Positions 11,315-22,745 are shown, numbered from the stretch's first letter. The stretch is DNA of 64,000 nt from Beroe forskalii (GCA_011033025.1 WFMF01000018.1:496001-560000), one strand, 5' to 3'. Program-made: numbers and translations. Notes: generated by a model from the letters alone, not told the origin.

Positions 11315-12096
11315 TGACAGTTCATGAATGATGGAAGATCATCAGAGTGCCATGAATCATGTCACAGACAGCTATCTGCTATACGCGCTGTCACAGCCAG
11401 CAATGTCACAGGTATACGCCGGTATGCACATCTTAAGGTGAATCGGGGCACCTACCGACATGTAACCATTGATCCTTGACCCCTGACTGAGCTAAAATAT
11501 CTTATAACTACTGGCAGGTACTTGTACAACTGTACAAGGGACATTACATACAGAAGTGTTACTGAAATCAGCACCTACATCACTAGGAGGAGATCAACCG
11601 GCTCTCTTATCCACAGCAGCTTTGGCAACTGGATCACCTGTAGCGGGAGATCCTGCGACGGGACGTCTGTCTGGATCTCTTGCAGATCCGTCCCCCGTTT
11701 AGTAAATAGTACCTTGTTGATAGACTTTGATCGTGTGAAATTAGCAAATTTTGTTTATATAGGGGGGAATGTCACTGTCCCAAATGTCACTGTCCCAAAT
11801 GTCCCTGCCCCAATTTACTTTTTTTGAGTTTGGGAGTGTCATTTGAGACATTTGGGACAAATAAAAAGTGGAAAAAATCGGTGATTTTTAAATTGGTCCC
11901 TGTTTTTATCGTTCAAATAATTTCTGACTATTTCTACCCGAAACTTTTATCCATACTACTATACCATGATACTACTACATGATACGAAAGAGGGGGAATT
12001 GCTCAGTGCCCTCAGAGTTGCTAAACACGTATATCCCTGTGTGGGCTCGCGCGGCGCGCTTCGTAGGGAAGCGCGCGGCGCGTACACACACCTATG

Positions 12097-12345
12097 GGTA
12101 CGTCTCCCATGTAAACGGGAGCCTTCATTATCTATGACAATGACGTCACTCAGAAAAATATAATTAAGCGCACCTAGCGCTTTATGCATTAGGGTTAGGG
12201 TTTTGATTAGGGTCAGGATTTGTTAGGTTCAGGGTTAGGATTAAGGTTAGGGTTTTGGTTAGGGCAATGGTTTGGTTTAGGATACAGAAAAATTGACGTT
12301 TAGATCTGTGACGTCACTCAGAGCCGTTTATATGGGAGAGATACC
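12097..12345. mobile_element. 249-bp MITE with GGTA...TACC ends
   Basis: The terminal repeats are GGTACGTCTCCCATGTAAAC and, inverted, GGTATCTCTCCCATATAAAC. An 8-bp target duplication, CACCTATG, flanks it at 12089-12096 and 12346-12353. The interior contains TTAGGGTTAGGG-like motifs and two TGACGTCACTCAGA boxes. Relatives occur at 31915-32178 and, truncated, at 36421-36596. Confidence 0.9.
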
Positions 12346-12559
12346 CACCTATGCGGGCTTAGGAACCCTCAGAGGTTAAAAATTACAAATAACTGAACCA
12401 AATGGAGTTGAAACGCCGCAATTTTTGCAGGGTGGTAAAGTAAAGGTGTCTGATTGCAACTGTCATTCAAAATTTGTATTGATGCTTTACTTTTTCCGTA
12501 ATTAACGTTCAAATTTGGAAAAAAGAGTCGCACAAAACAAGGTTGAGAATTGGGGCATA

Positions 12560-13980
12560 ATAGGCCGCGAACTTTAGTTCGCCGCGAACTCGGGCGAACT
12601 CAGGCGAACCCGCGCGAACTCCGCGCGGGTTCGCAAGCGTTCGCCGACAGTTCGCCAATTTTTTTCCTTGGCGAACTCCGCTGAAGTTCGCCGAGAGTTC
12701 GCCGGACGTTCGCCGAACTCCGGGCGAACTCGAGCGAACTCAGGCGAACCCGCGCGGAGTTCGCCGCAAACTGGCGAACTAGTTCGCCGCGAACTAGTTC
12801 GTAGCGAACTAAAAATTTTTGGTTGGCGAACGATTGTTCGCCGGCGAACAATCGTTCGCGGCGAACTAGTTCGTGGCGAACAAGTTCGCGGCGGACTAGT
12901 TCGCCGCGAACTAGTTCGCCAAGAACTAGTTTTTTCTAAGTTTGCGGCGAACTAGTTCGCGGCGAACTTCATTATTCATTTTATGCTGCGAACTTGTTTG
13001 TCATCAACTATAACAATTCCGCTGCAAACTGCCAAACTATTTCACCTCGAACGATTGTTCGCCAACCCAAACCCTAACCCGAATCCAAACGCGAACCCAA
13101 ACCCAGGCCCAACCCCTAACCCTAACCCAAACCCTAACCCTAACCCAAACCCTAACCCAAACCCTAACCCAAACCCTAACCCAAACCCTAACACAAACCC
13201 TAACCCAAACCCTAACCCAAACCCCAAACCCTAACCCAAACCCTAACCCAAACCCTAACCCAAACCCCAAACCCTAACCCAAACCCTAACCCAAACCCTA
13301 ACCCAAACCCTAACCCAAACCCTAACCCAAACCCTAACCCAAGGCCCTGGCCCAGGCCCTAACCCAAACCCTAACCCAAACCCTGGCCTGGCCCAGGCCT
13401 AAACGTCCTGGCCTTAACCCTAACCCTAACCTAAACCCAAACCCAAACCCTGGCCTAACCCAAACCCTAACCCAAACCCTAACCCAACCCAGCCCTAACC
13501 CAAACCCTACCCAAATTAAACCCTAACCCAAACCCTAACCCTGGCCAAGAAAGCCTTAACCCAAACCTGGGGCCTAACCCAAACCCTAACCCAAAAAACC
13601 CTAACCCAAACCCTGCGGAAACCCTAACCCAAACCCTAACCCAAACCCTAACCCAAGGGGTCAAACCCTAACCCAAACCCTAACCCAAACCTAACCCAAA
13701 CCCTAACCCAAACCCAAACCCTAACCAAACCCTAACCCAAACCCTAACCCAAACCCTAACCCAAAAACCCGGTTTCGCCCCAACCCCAACCCAAACCCAA
13801 GCCCTAACCGAGAAGGGGTCAGACAACGTCGGACAAGAGTTCGCCGCGAACTTAGAAAAAATAGTTCGCGGCGAACTAGTCCGCCGCGAATCGCCGCGAA
13901 CTCGTTCGCCGCGAACGAGTCCGCCGCGAACTCCAAAAATCGTTCGCCAACCAAAATTTTAAGTTCGCTGCGACTGTTGC
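12560..13980. mobile_element. Palindromic GCGAAC element around a telomere-like array
   Basis: Both flanks (12560-13060 and 13830-13980) are built from short self-complementary words such as GTTCGCCGCGAAC and GAACTAGTTC. The flank sequences are inverted relative to one another: TTTTTGGTTGGCGAACGATT on the left corresponds to AATCGTTCGCCAACCAAAA-type sequence on the right. Between them lies a long (CCCTAACCCAAA)n array. The exact borders and a target duplication could not be fixed. The layout parallels the GGCGCC element at 21456-23623. Confidence 0.7.
13060..13815. repeat. Telomere-like array (CCCTAACCCAAA)n
   Basis: A 12-bp unit alternates CCCTAA with CCCAAA, equal to TTAGGG and TTTGGG on the other strand. 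It is regular at 13120-13350 and degenerate afterwards. It is flanked on both sides by ordinary sequence, so it is interstitial and not a chromosome end. Confidence 0.9.
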
Positions 13981-14242
13981 GCGCGTTGCTATGCAACGCG
14001 CAAGGTGCACGTGCACACGCGCGCATCACTTTCACGATGCATTTGCCATTTCGTTGTTTGCTCTTTTTGAAACGTTTCAATTGTTGAAAATCACAACTTA
14101 CGTTCTGAATGGAGTTTTCGAGTTCGGTAAAAAGTTTGCGGCCAAATATTTATCAACCTTTCCTACAAGAGACTAAACGGCAAGAAAAGAAAAGGTTTGA
14201 ACCTTTTTTTTAAACTTTTTAGCACTTTTGGTGATAACTAAA
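13981..14242. other. Spacer without a gene
   Basis: A short palindrome, GCGCGTTGCTATGCAACGCGC without its central bases being unusual, lies at the left edge near 13980. The remainder is AT-rich and I see no coding frame of interest. Confidence 0.4.
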
Positions 14243-14420
14243 ATTGGTGACACTGGTGTCAACTAATACTATACCTCACACGGTTGTCAACTATAATACC
14301 CCACACTGGTGTCAACTATACCTCACACTGGTGTCACCTATACATCACACTGGAGTCAACTAAACCTCAGAGCGGTGTAAAATATTATACTTCATCATCA
14401 AACTGTTATCAGAGATGTGT
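14243..14420. repeat. About 22-bp tandem repeat
   Basis: Copies of CACACTGGTGTCAACTATAC follow one another with drift. GGTGTCAAC is the best kept part. There are about seven copies. Confidence 0.7.
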
Positions 14421-15727
14421 ACACTGGTGTCATCCTTACTAATACTTCACATTAATGTTCTTATTCGTCGGTTATAATAGTACTCTATTGGTCTTATACT
14501 GAGATACTGGTATCATTGATCCGTCAGAGATACGCCTCACCTCTAAAATAAATAATCATTCATAACGATGTTGTTTCAAATACGTAACTCAAAACTGTTA
14601 TATTCTGATTGATATTTTTGATACGATAAAAACTAAAAGTACGATTGTTCGTCGGAAGAGTGAGAACATTTGAAACCGTCGATGGAAGTTTAAAGACTAA
14701 GATGTAAGAGCTGGTATGGCGGTCCTCTGAGGCCGGCTTTTAATTGGCCGGGTGTCCTGTGACCAAGAAGGCCCAACGGGCCTTCTAGTTATTAATATAA
14801 GTTATTCAGCATGTTTAAGCAGTACACTTAAAGTTATATGTTACCAATTTGCCATTGAAGCAGCTGTTGTTGCATTGGAACTGTCATGTTCTTTCTCATA
14901 TCATACTCATAATCATAGGTTGTGGGGAAAATAATGCTAAAATGCTGCTCACAAACTCAACTATTGGACTCTCATTTATCTCTGTCCCAAATGTCCCATT
15001 TTTCCCTGTCCCAATTCACTTTTCGAGTCCCATTTCTTCTGTTCCATAGTTTCATGTGCCCCAATTGTCCCATTTTTCCCAGTCGCAATTCACTTTTTGA
15101 GTCCCATTTGTCCCATTTTCTGTGTCCCAATTGTCCCTGTAGTGTCCCTAGATCCACTTTTTCTTGAGTCAGGGACAATTGGGACAGTGGCACTCCCCCA
15201 ATATATCTATTCTTAGATCATATCTACGATTTGTTTTATGACGAAGCGGAAGTGTTTTTAATAATATGCACATAGTTTCTTGAATAATGGTCATAAATAT
15301 TCCGCAACTAAAGGTAAACAGTTGATTGCAACGTTTTAGTTTCCGTATATCGAATAATTGAGCAAAACATAATTAAAAGAAAGTACCACTACTGGCTTTG
15401 GATGTTCATGTACCCAGGATGGGATTGAGATTTGTGAGAAATGTCCGATTCTTGAGCTTGCAGCAATTTTACGGACATTTTGAAGGCACCGCAGAGCTAT
15501 CGAGATGAAGGTCTGCTATTGGCTCGTAGAACATGTTAGAGGAGAAAATTGAGTCTTCTTCTGGGATAGACGGATAGTGCGGAGTTCATCAGGGACGTTG
15601 AGGAAGACAGCTCTCCTATCATAGATATCCCCTTGATCGTGACTCTCAACCACTCGGCTGGGCGCACTTGTGTACGACCTGTCAATAGTATCAGGTGTTA
15701 GATCATGGGGCTTTAAATTACTCAAAT
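14421..15727. other. Non-coding, with a GTCCCAAATGTCCC repeat near 15 kb
   Basis: No gene is visible. Between about 14985 and 15200, motifs such as TGTCCCAAATGTCCC and CCCAATTCACTTTTTGAG recur. They match the outermost part of the GTPase palindrome arms (4230-4330 and 11765-11870), so this is a diverged member of that terminal motif family. Confidence 0.6.
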
Positions 15728-17205
15728 CAATTTATGAAATTTAGAACTCCTAATTTTTTGCAGTGGATGATAAAAGTGAAGAAAAATATCTGATTTCAGA
15801 TGCGTTATGATATTTCGAATTATGGCCGGGACAAACTACAATGGGTTCCCCTAACCAGGGTTCCCCTAACCAGGGTTCCCCTAACCAGGGTTCCCCTAAC
15901 CAGGGTTCCCCTAACCAGGGTTCCCCTAACCAGGGTTCCCCTAACCAGGGTTCCCCTAACCAGGGTTCCCCTAACCAGGGTTCCCCTAACCAGGGTTCCC
16001 CTAACCCAGCCGGCACAGAAACGTTTTAAATACGTTTAATAAACGTTTTTAGGAAACCATAACGAAACGAAGTAACGTTTAATAAACGTTTATTAAACGT
16101 TCTTTTGCGTAACGGATAAAACGAAAAAACCGGTTTGAATTTAACGTTTAATAAACGTTTTCGGGAAACGTTTTAAACGTCATACAAAAACGGTATTTAA
16201 ACAGAAAATTAGGTCTTGCAATTTGGTCTATTTTTGGTTTATAAATCGTTTTCAAAAAACGTTTTGATTGGTTTCCCGAAACGATAAATGAAACGATTTA
16301 AAATTAAACCGAACTATTTTGGCTTTTCAAAAAAAACGCGTTTTAATCACTTGAAATTAATTTAATTTAAAGTTCTCGTCGTCGACCATGTGTATGCAGT
16401 ATACACATGGTTGTAACAAAAAATTAAATGGAAGATATTATCCAGTTTGCTAGAAATATTATGAGGAACAGGACCAGGGATTTTACTTATAAGAATAAAA
16501 TGTTTCCTTGTTTCAGAAACCTCAAATTATTAAATTTCAAAAGGTTTATTTTGGTTTGAAAAAAAACCCGAATTTATATCAAACAAAAAATAAACGTTTA
16601 AAAACGTTTATTTTGAGAGAGCATTATAATTTACATTTAAAGTTAAAAGTTTGAAACTTTTATTGCTGGTCTTCAAGGCTTGTTTCACAGAACCTAAAAT
16701 AAACGTTCCTGACGTTTATTTTCGGTTTTAGGAAAATTTTGCTTTAACTTAAGACTTTCGAACAATTTATTCTTTTCTTCATTCTTTATCCAAATCAAAA
16801 ATTTAGTATTTTATAAAGTTTAGAACTGGATCATTTTTCAATATCAAAACCTCGTCTTCTGAATTGGGTATGAATTTTACCCATGAAACTTAAAGTAAAG
16901 GCAATTAACCTTGTGTTTTAATTTGTTTGTCAAATCAATATATGAAATTTAGAACTCCTAATTTTTTGCAGTGGATGATAAAAACGAAGAAAAATATCTG
17001 ATTTCAGATGCGTTATGATATTTCGAAGGTTGGCCGGAACCAAACTACAATATAAACGTTTATAATTGGGGATTTTAACCAGGTTGAAAATCCCCTAACC
17101 AGGGTTCCCCTAACCAGGGTTCCCCTAACCAGGGTTCCCCTAACCAGGGTTCCCCTAACCAGGGTTCCCCTAACCAGGGTTCCCCTAACCAGGGTCGTCG
17201 CGTCG
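15728..17205. repeat. Composite repeat: duplicated 115-bp block plus 15-bp arrays
   Basis: A 115-bp block at 15728-15842 (with ACTCCTAATTTTTTGCAGTG) recurs in direct orientation at 16935-17052. Each copy is followed by an array of the 15-bp unit GTTCCCCTAACCAGG: about eleven copies at 15841-16005 and about seven at 17098-17195. The unit contains the telomere-like word CCCCTAACC. Between the two, 16015-16740 is packed with AACGTT and its extensions such as TAATAAACGTTTATTAAACG, which are self-complementary. The whole is best read as a 1.2 kb tandem duplication, or as an element inserted into a 15-bp array. Confidence 0.75.
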
Positions 17206-17289
17206 TCGCGTAAAACTATAAGGGATCTGGTTAGAGCAAGACAATGGGACTAATACTATGCGGGATGCTTGCAACGCGTCACTTACATC

Positions 17290-19364
17290 TCAATAATCTT
17301 TGATATTTGTATAATTTAGAGTACAGTATCCCGAACAGTGTTTCTCATATTGTCGAGCAGCATCAGTATCCAGAAGAGGGACGAGGGACCTCTGCCTCTT
17401 CACACTCTCCTCTCCCCACGGCATCCAGGTGTTGTTGAAGAACGCTGGGCTTGAGGCTGGATCGTGTGGCTCATTGCCAGGAGGAACTGCCGTTTGGTTG
17501 TATCGTTCCAGCTTCCTCCGCAGGAAGTCCACAACTCCGGGGTACTGTCGGTACACGTTCCAGTTCTCAGAGGGATCCTGCTTGATGTTGTACAGCTCCG
17601 TGTAGTTTGTATAGTCCTTATCAACTATCCCCTTAGTAATTTCAGGAAAATTTAGCCAACCAATGGCGGGTACATCTAGGTTGTCAGGCGAATCAATGTC
17701 CCATGATGTCGGGACTGGCATGGGAATCCACCCAAACGGTGGGCCGCCCCCACCAATAATGAGTTTCCAATCCCTCCACCTTATGGCCGATTGAGGCTTC
17801 GGCACCTGTATATTGGGGTTGTGGCCATCATGAAAGGGGTCGATGTTTATGAGGAACTCTTCCCTCCTCGGAGCGTGCTGACCAGTAATAACATCCCACT
17901 GGTTGATTCCGTCAAGGGGCTTACTCTTTATCGGGTTGTTTGGTTTTAGTTCTCCTTGGAGACTCGCCAGAGACCAGAGAGTGGGTAGCCAGTCAGTGAC
18001 ATGGATCATGGCACTGGTTTCCTTCCCTGGAGTCACTCTGCTAGGAGCCCACACCAGCGAGGGGGTCCTGATACCTCCCTCGTACACACTCTCCTTGCCC
18101 CCTCGGAAGGGGTAGTTGCTGGAGGTGAAGTTATGGGTCTTTAGTTCATACACACTCCCACCATTATCAGAAGTGAAGATGACAATAGTGTCCTTTCCTA
18201 GTCCAGAGTCTCTGATAGCAGCAGTGATGTTCCCAATCCCCTCGTCCATAGCACTGACCACGCCAGCATATACCTGCTCGTCTTGGTATCGGAAGTGGGA
18301 GGAGTATCTGTCAATGTAGTGCTGGGGAACTTGATGGGGGTTGTGGGCGTTCTGGTAGGCGAGGTAGATGAAGAATGGCTTGTCACGTGACTTGTCATGA
18401 CTCCTGATGATGTCAACTGCATGTTGGGAATAGTACTCAGGACTGTACTGTCCACTCAAATCCCATCTGATCCTCTCTTCAAATTCTCCTTCCTCATTGA
18501 ACCTATGAGACCTCAAATCCAACCCACCCTCTCTGTTGTGAAGGAAGTAATCTTGAGCTCCAAGATACATCCCAAAAAAGTCGTCAAATCCTCGATAAAC
18601 AGGGGTGTATGCCCACTTGTAGAAGCCGAGGTGCCACTTGCCCACCATGTGGGTGGAGTAGTTGTACTCCTTCAGGATCTGAGGCAGGGTTGTCTCATCC
18701 AGAGGGAGTCCCTGAGGGAAGCCAGGGTAGAAAACGTCGTGCTGGAGTCCTGTGTGGATGGGGTATCTGCCTGTTAGGAGAGCGCCTCTAGTGGGGGTGC
18801 AGACAGATTGGGTGTAGTGCTGCCTGAGGATTACACCTGAGGAAGAGACTCAATCACTGGCATACATGGAATGTACAGACACGTAAATATCGGCTCCATT
18901 TTGGGATGGCACTGCCCGAGGAATGTATCTGGTTAAGCCCTGCAGTCTGCAGCAATATGGGTCCGATCAGTGTCTATGTATTATTATCTAGAAACCAATG
19001 GAAAAGTCAGATACTCAGATCAGAGTTCTATAATCGGTTATTATTTTAGAAATCCTTAGTGGTTCCCATTAATCGGATCCGAAAAAAGGAGTCTACAGAA
19101 ACCATCCATATAAATATAATGCTAAGCTAATTGCAATGGGAATACAGGGATTGCAATGGGCTTATCAGGTTCAATCATAATTTTCCAACCTTCTCTAGCA
19201 AGTTCGTCTAGATTTGGTGTTTTGACGGCTCCCACACCGGTAAAACCAAGGTCTGCATTGCCAAGATCATCAGCAAGAATGAAAACTATGTTCGGTTGCT
19301 TATTTGCGTTAGTTGTCAGCCACAATGCTACCACCCAGTAAAAGAGCAGGATGGAGAATCTCAT
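17290..19364 (-). CDS. Arylsulfatase B-like sulfatase, two exons
   Basis: Exon 1 is 19364-19190 and exon 2 is 18836-17290; the 353-bp intron has donor G|GTTGGA and acceptor CCTCAG|GTGTAA, and joining keeps the frame (codon split after base 1). The protein is 573 aa. A signal peptide of about 20 residues ([16 protein letters not shown]...) leads into [12 protein letters not shown], whose D32 and D33 bind calcium. The sulfatase signature is C71-T-P-T-R, where C71 is the residue converted to formylglycine; the usual fourth residue is Ser. K125-W-H127 and D282-N-G-G complete the active site. Family members remove 4-sulfate from N-acetylgalactosamine in dermatan or chondroitin sulfate in lysosomes. 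An upstream in-frame ATG at 19391 is less likely, because the TATA box is only 13 bp from it. Substrate remains an inference from family resemblance. Confidence 0.92.
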
Positions 19365-19403
19365 TGAAAAATCTTGAATCACAAAGCTCATCGATGAACT
19401 TCA

Positions 19404-19412
19404 CCTTATATA
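19404..19412 (-). promoter_or_regulatory. TATA box of the arylsulfatase gene
   Basis: The minus strand reads TATATAAGG here. Transcription would start about 30 bp downstream, near 19380, which leaves a leader of under 20 bases before the ATG at 19364 and puts the ATG at 19391 outside the transcript. It matches the TATA box of the peptide gene near 53.57 kb. Confidence 0.6.
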
Positions 19413-19662
19413 CCTACAAAAGTCGTAGATTACCAACAAAAAATGATAAACAGTCATACAGTTAGTTCAACTGTCAAACCAACTTTCAAATAGGACCTCA
19501 ATACTTCAGGTAATGCATCAAGATGTAAAAATAACATTTTTTTTCTTTTTTATTTCTGTAAAAAGAACTTGAGTCATTTGCTGAGTGTGTGATCCTAGAA
19601 TCTTGACCTATGGAATGGAAGCAAATGGGTAGATCAGCGCAAGGCTTAACTGAGCGCCCAAT

Positions 19663-19885
19663 TGCGCTCAAATCTTCACTCTTTCAGTTCTTCTTCTATT
19701 TGGGCTTCTCGTTCTGTCAACTCCCAAGTTCCTTGTTCAGGGCCTCTCTGCCCTTCCTTCTCATCCTTAGTCTCAAGTTTCCCTTTCAATTCCTTTATTA
19801 GAGCTGAGTCTTGTTCTCGCTGCCTGGAGCTCCTCAAAACTTCTCATCAGCTGGTCTAGTTTCTCTGACATCTTCTCTCAGTCAT
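19663..19885 (-). pseudogene. Coiled-coil protein remnant
   Basis: On the minus strand a frame starting MSEKLDQLMRSFEELQ runs to about 19800. There a single-base shift moves the coding signal into the next frame, which continues KELKGKLETKDEKEG and ends EEELKE stop at about 19664. Both parts are rich in charged residues with heptad spacing, typical of coiled coils in retrotransposon ORF1 or structural proteins. Neither half is complete. A plus-strand frame over the same bases is a shadow. Confidence 0.4.
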
Positions 19886-21010
19886 GGCGCCGTGGGTTCT
19901 TTAAAACTGTCACCAGTGACGTATAGTAGTCGAACTAACCGTAGCTATAGCATAAAGCAGCATCGAGACATTCTATGTTGGGTAGTTGGGTTAGTGGTTG
20001 GATACTACAAGGTGAACTAATGAGCACCATGACGATAAGGGAGATAACGAGTTTCTGTTGAAAGGATTCGTGGTTCTGCAGAATTCGTTCAAGACGTTCT
20101 CTAACCCTCCTGTCCAGAGATCCAGGTTGGTGAATCAAGTTTTCAGCGATTTAAAGGGTAGCACTCTTTGTATAGAGTCGTTTACTACATTTTATAACGT
20201 GCTACCAAGTGCGTTGATACCCAATGCACGATTTGTACCCAGTATGTACTTTTTTGTAATGTATAAAGAAGCATTTTGCTTATCGCCATATAAGGTAACT
20301 AGAAATGCCCGTTGGGCCGGCTAAATAATAAGCTCTCAAAAAGTTTATGAAGGAGCAAAATTTACTATATGCATTGGTTTCTTAATTCTTTTAGTAATGC
20401 TTGTCCGTGCAAGTTTTGTATGATGAAGTTTAATGTTAAGATAATAAAAACCGAGTATCGTACTCATAGTGAACGTTGAATCAAAGCATTGATTCACGCC
20501 AAGGGCAGCATTCCAAAATCGCAATATGCTATGCCCAAATTCGATTCAATTTGATTTTGATTTTGTTCAATCTTAAATTGCTCTAAATTCACATTTTCCG
20601 TCACCATCAACTCAGCATTGATTTAAATCGATCGACGTCTGCCACAAAGTTATGAAGAGATGCTATCGGAAATAGGCCTCCATGGTGCTAGCCATACCCG
20701 TTCTCTATCTTCAGATCTTGAACTTCAAATGAAAAACAGTAAACAGGCCGTTCTTTCAAACGTTACAATGCAGCAGTCAACAACGTATCAGAAAGCACTC
20801 GCAGAGAACTGATCATAATCTGCACGTGCAAAAATTTGTTTCCATAGCAACGGCGCGACTTAACCAAGCTTAGCCTTCGTTTCTCTTGATATTTTCTTGG
20901 CAAGCTCAAATTTAAACTGTGCGCCCGCACAGACAGACATAATTCACGTGCTCTTACGAAATTATATATAAGATGTGTGTACAGGGTGTGTCTTGTGTAC
21001 ACCGTTCAAA
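19886..21010. other. No supported gene
   Basis: A minus-strand frame at 19935-20138 ends in a hydrophobic run (LVISLIVMVLIS) but has no other support. A TATATAAG motif lies near 20965 on the plus strand, followed by a GTGTACA-flanked hairpin that recurs near 59.35 kb. That makes it part of a repeat terminus more likely than a promoter. Confidence 0.4.
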
Positions 21011-21016
21011 TTCAAT

Positions 21017-21455
21017 GTACCCAAACGCGCCCTTCGGGTCAAAACCGAATACATCCCTAAGTGCTAAGGCTGCGCCCTCGGGAAGTATCCCAAAATGGAA
21101 CCGACAGGCAGTATAAACCAACGGTTCACTGTGCTAGTCCCGTCTCGGGAGGAGTACAAGGAGCCGAAGGGTGAGGACTTTGATGTCGTGTGCTATACGG
21201 ACGGTTCTAAAATCAACGACCACACGGGAGCAGGAGTAGTGATCAAAGGTGGACCATCCCGGAGCCACCTGGACCACTGCGAATCCTTCCATCTTGGGCT
21301 ACACAGTACGGTGTTCCAAGCAGAAGTCTTTGCTGTTGCTAAAACGGCGGAGATACTGCAGGAACACGCACTGAGTAACACCAAAATCTTGATAAATTGT
21401 GATAGCAAATCGGCTATTCAGGCGATAAATGCTACGATTATCAAGAGCAAGGTGC
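21017..21455 (+). pseudogene. LINE RNase H domain, N-terminal part
   Basis: The frame contains YTDGSK (first catalytic Asp), GAGVVI, then FQAEVFAV (catalytic Glu) and INCDSKSAIQAI (second Asp). This is the order of the RNase H domain found at the C-terminal side of Jockey/I-type LINE polyproteins, which removes RNA from the hybrid during reverse transcription. The coding sequence stops abruptly at 21455 because a 2.17 kb element is inserted there. It resumes at 23632 in the compatible frame. No reverse transcriptase is found upstream, so the LINE is also 5'-truncated. Confidence 0.85.
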
Positions 21456-21911
21456 GGCACATTCCCACTAGTGCAAACCGCCGATTCGGCGCCGATCAGC
21501 GCCGAATCGGCGCCTATAGGCGCCTATAAGTTTTTTCGGCGCCGATTCGGCGCCTATAGGCGGTACCGCTTTTAGGCGCCTATAGGCGCCTATAATTGAC
21601 ATTTTCCAATTTTTCGGCGGTCATCAGCGCCTATAGGCGCCGATAAGCGCCGATAAGCGCCGATAAGCGCCTATGTACCGCCTATCGGCGCCGTCGGCGC
21701 TTTTCGACCGCTTATCGGCACCTAAGTTTTCAACCGCCTATAGGCGCCTATAGGCGCCGATACTGTTTCTTCGTCCCCGGCGATGTCCTAAGTATCGGCG
21801 CCTATAGGCGCCGATTTTGCCTTCTAGCAATCTGTGTTCTTCCACCTTTTTTTCGGCGCCTATAGGCGCCGATGAATTAAAACAGTCCTAAATTGGCGTG
21901 CGCTTTCGTCA

Positions 21912-21984
21912 GGTTAGGGTTTGGGGTTAGGGTTAGGGTTTGGGTTAGGGTTTGGGTTAGGGTTAGGGTTAGGGTTAGGGTTAG
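21912..21984. repeat. Short TTAGGG/TTTGGG array
   Basis: GTTAGGGTTTGGGGTTAGGG and similar words fill this stretch within the GGCGCC element. It is a smaller sister of the array at 22436. Confidence 0.85.
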
Positions 21985-22435
21985 CGAACCGCCGAATCGG
22001 CGCCGATCAGCGCCGAATCGGCGCCTATAGGCGCCTATAGGCGCCTATAAGTTTTTTTCGGCGCCGATTCGGCGCCGATTCGGCGCCTATAGGCGGTACC
22101 GCTTTTAGGCGCCTATAGGCGCCTATAATTGACATTTTCCAATTTTTCGCCGGTCATCGGCGCCTATAGGCGCCGATAAGCGCCGATAAGCGCCTATGCA
22201 CCGCCTATCGGCGCCATCGGCGCTTTTCGACCGCTTATCGGCGCCTTAGTTCTCAACCGCCTATAGGCGCCTATAGGCGCCAATACTGTTTCTTCGTCCC
22301 CGGTGATGTCCTAAGTATCGGCGCCTATAGGCGCCGATTTTGCCTTCTAGCAATCTGTGTTCTTCCACCTTTTTTCGGCGCCTATAGGCGCCGATGAATT
22401 AAAACAGTCCTAAATTGGCGTGCGCTTTCGTCAGG

Positions 22436-22745
22436 TTAGGGTTTGGGGTTAGGGTTAGGGTTTGGGTTAGGGTTTGGGTTAGGGTTTGGGTTAGGGTTTG
22501 GGTTAGGGTTTGGGTTATGGTTTGGGTTAGGGTTTGGGTTAGGGTTTGGGTTTGGGTTAGGGTTTGGGTTGGGGTTTGGGTTGGGGTTTGTGTTGGGGTT
22601 TGGGTTAGGGTTTGGGTTAACCCTGACCCTAACCCTAACCCCAACCCTAACCCTAACCCTAACCCTGACCCTAACCCTAACCCCAACCCTAACCCTACCT
22701 AACCCTAACCCTAACCCAACCCTAACCCTAACAACCCCAAGCCTA
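22436..22745. repeat. Telomere-like array with a strand switch
   Basis: GGGTTTGGGTTA units run to about 22618, then the sequence flips to CCCTAACCC units until about 22745. The array is therefore itself a fold-back, with its axis near 22618. Long frames in every direction are a by-product of the 12-bp period. Confidence 0.9.

Larger units (their letters stand above)
4149..11950. repeat. 7.8 kb palindrome with a GTPase gene in each arm
   Basis: The left arm starting ATAAAAGTTTCGGGTAG at 4149 is the reverse complement of the right arm ending at 11950. The symmetry runs through the GTPase genes and their flanks to an axis near 7720-7770. The arms are nearly identical. Two length differences break the symmetry: about 84 bp present only on the left (around 6024-6107) and a 738 bp element present only on the right (9441-10178). 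The outermost 180 bp of each arm hold a GGGACAGTGACATT-rich motif seen again near 15 kb. It may be a giant fold-back transposon, a segmental inverted duplication, or an assembly fold-back. The arm-specific differences argue against a simple artefact. Confidence 0.9.

Noticed and set aside
13037-13270. Low-complexity Asn-Pro or Gly-Leu-Val proteins in the telomere-like arrays (also 22399-22817)
   Set aside because: They follow directly from the 12-bp period of CCCTAACCCAAA.
13060-13815. A true chromosome end
   Set aside because: Ordinary sequence continues on both sides for tens of kilobases, and the array is enclosed in an element.
17283-17292. A further 3' exon of the arylsulfatase gene from the GTAAGT after the stop
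   Set aside because: The in-frame TGA lies before the donor-like site and the protein already has normal family length.
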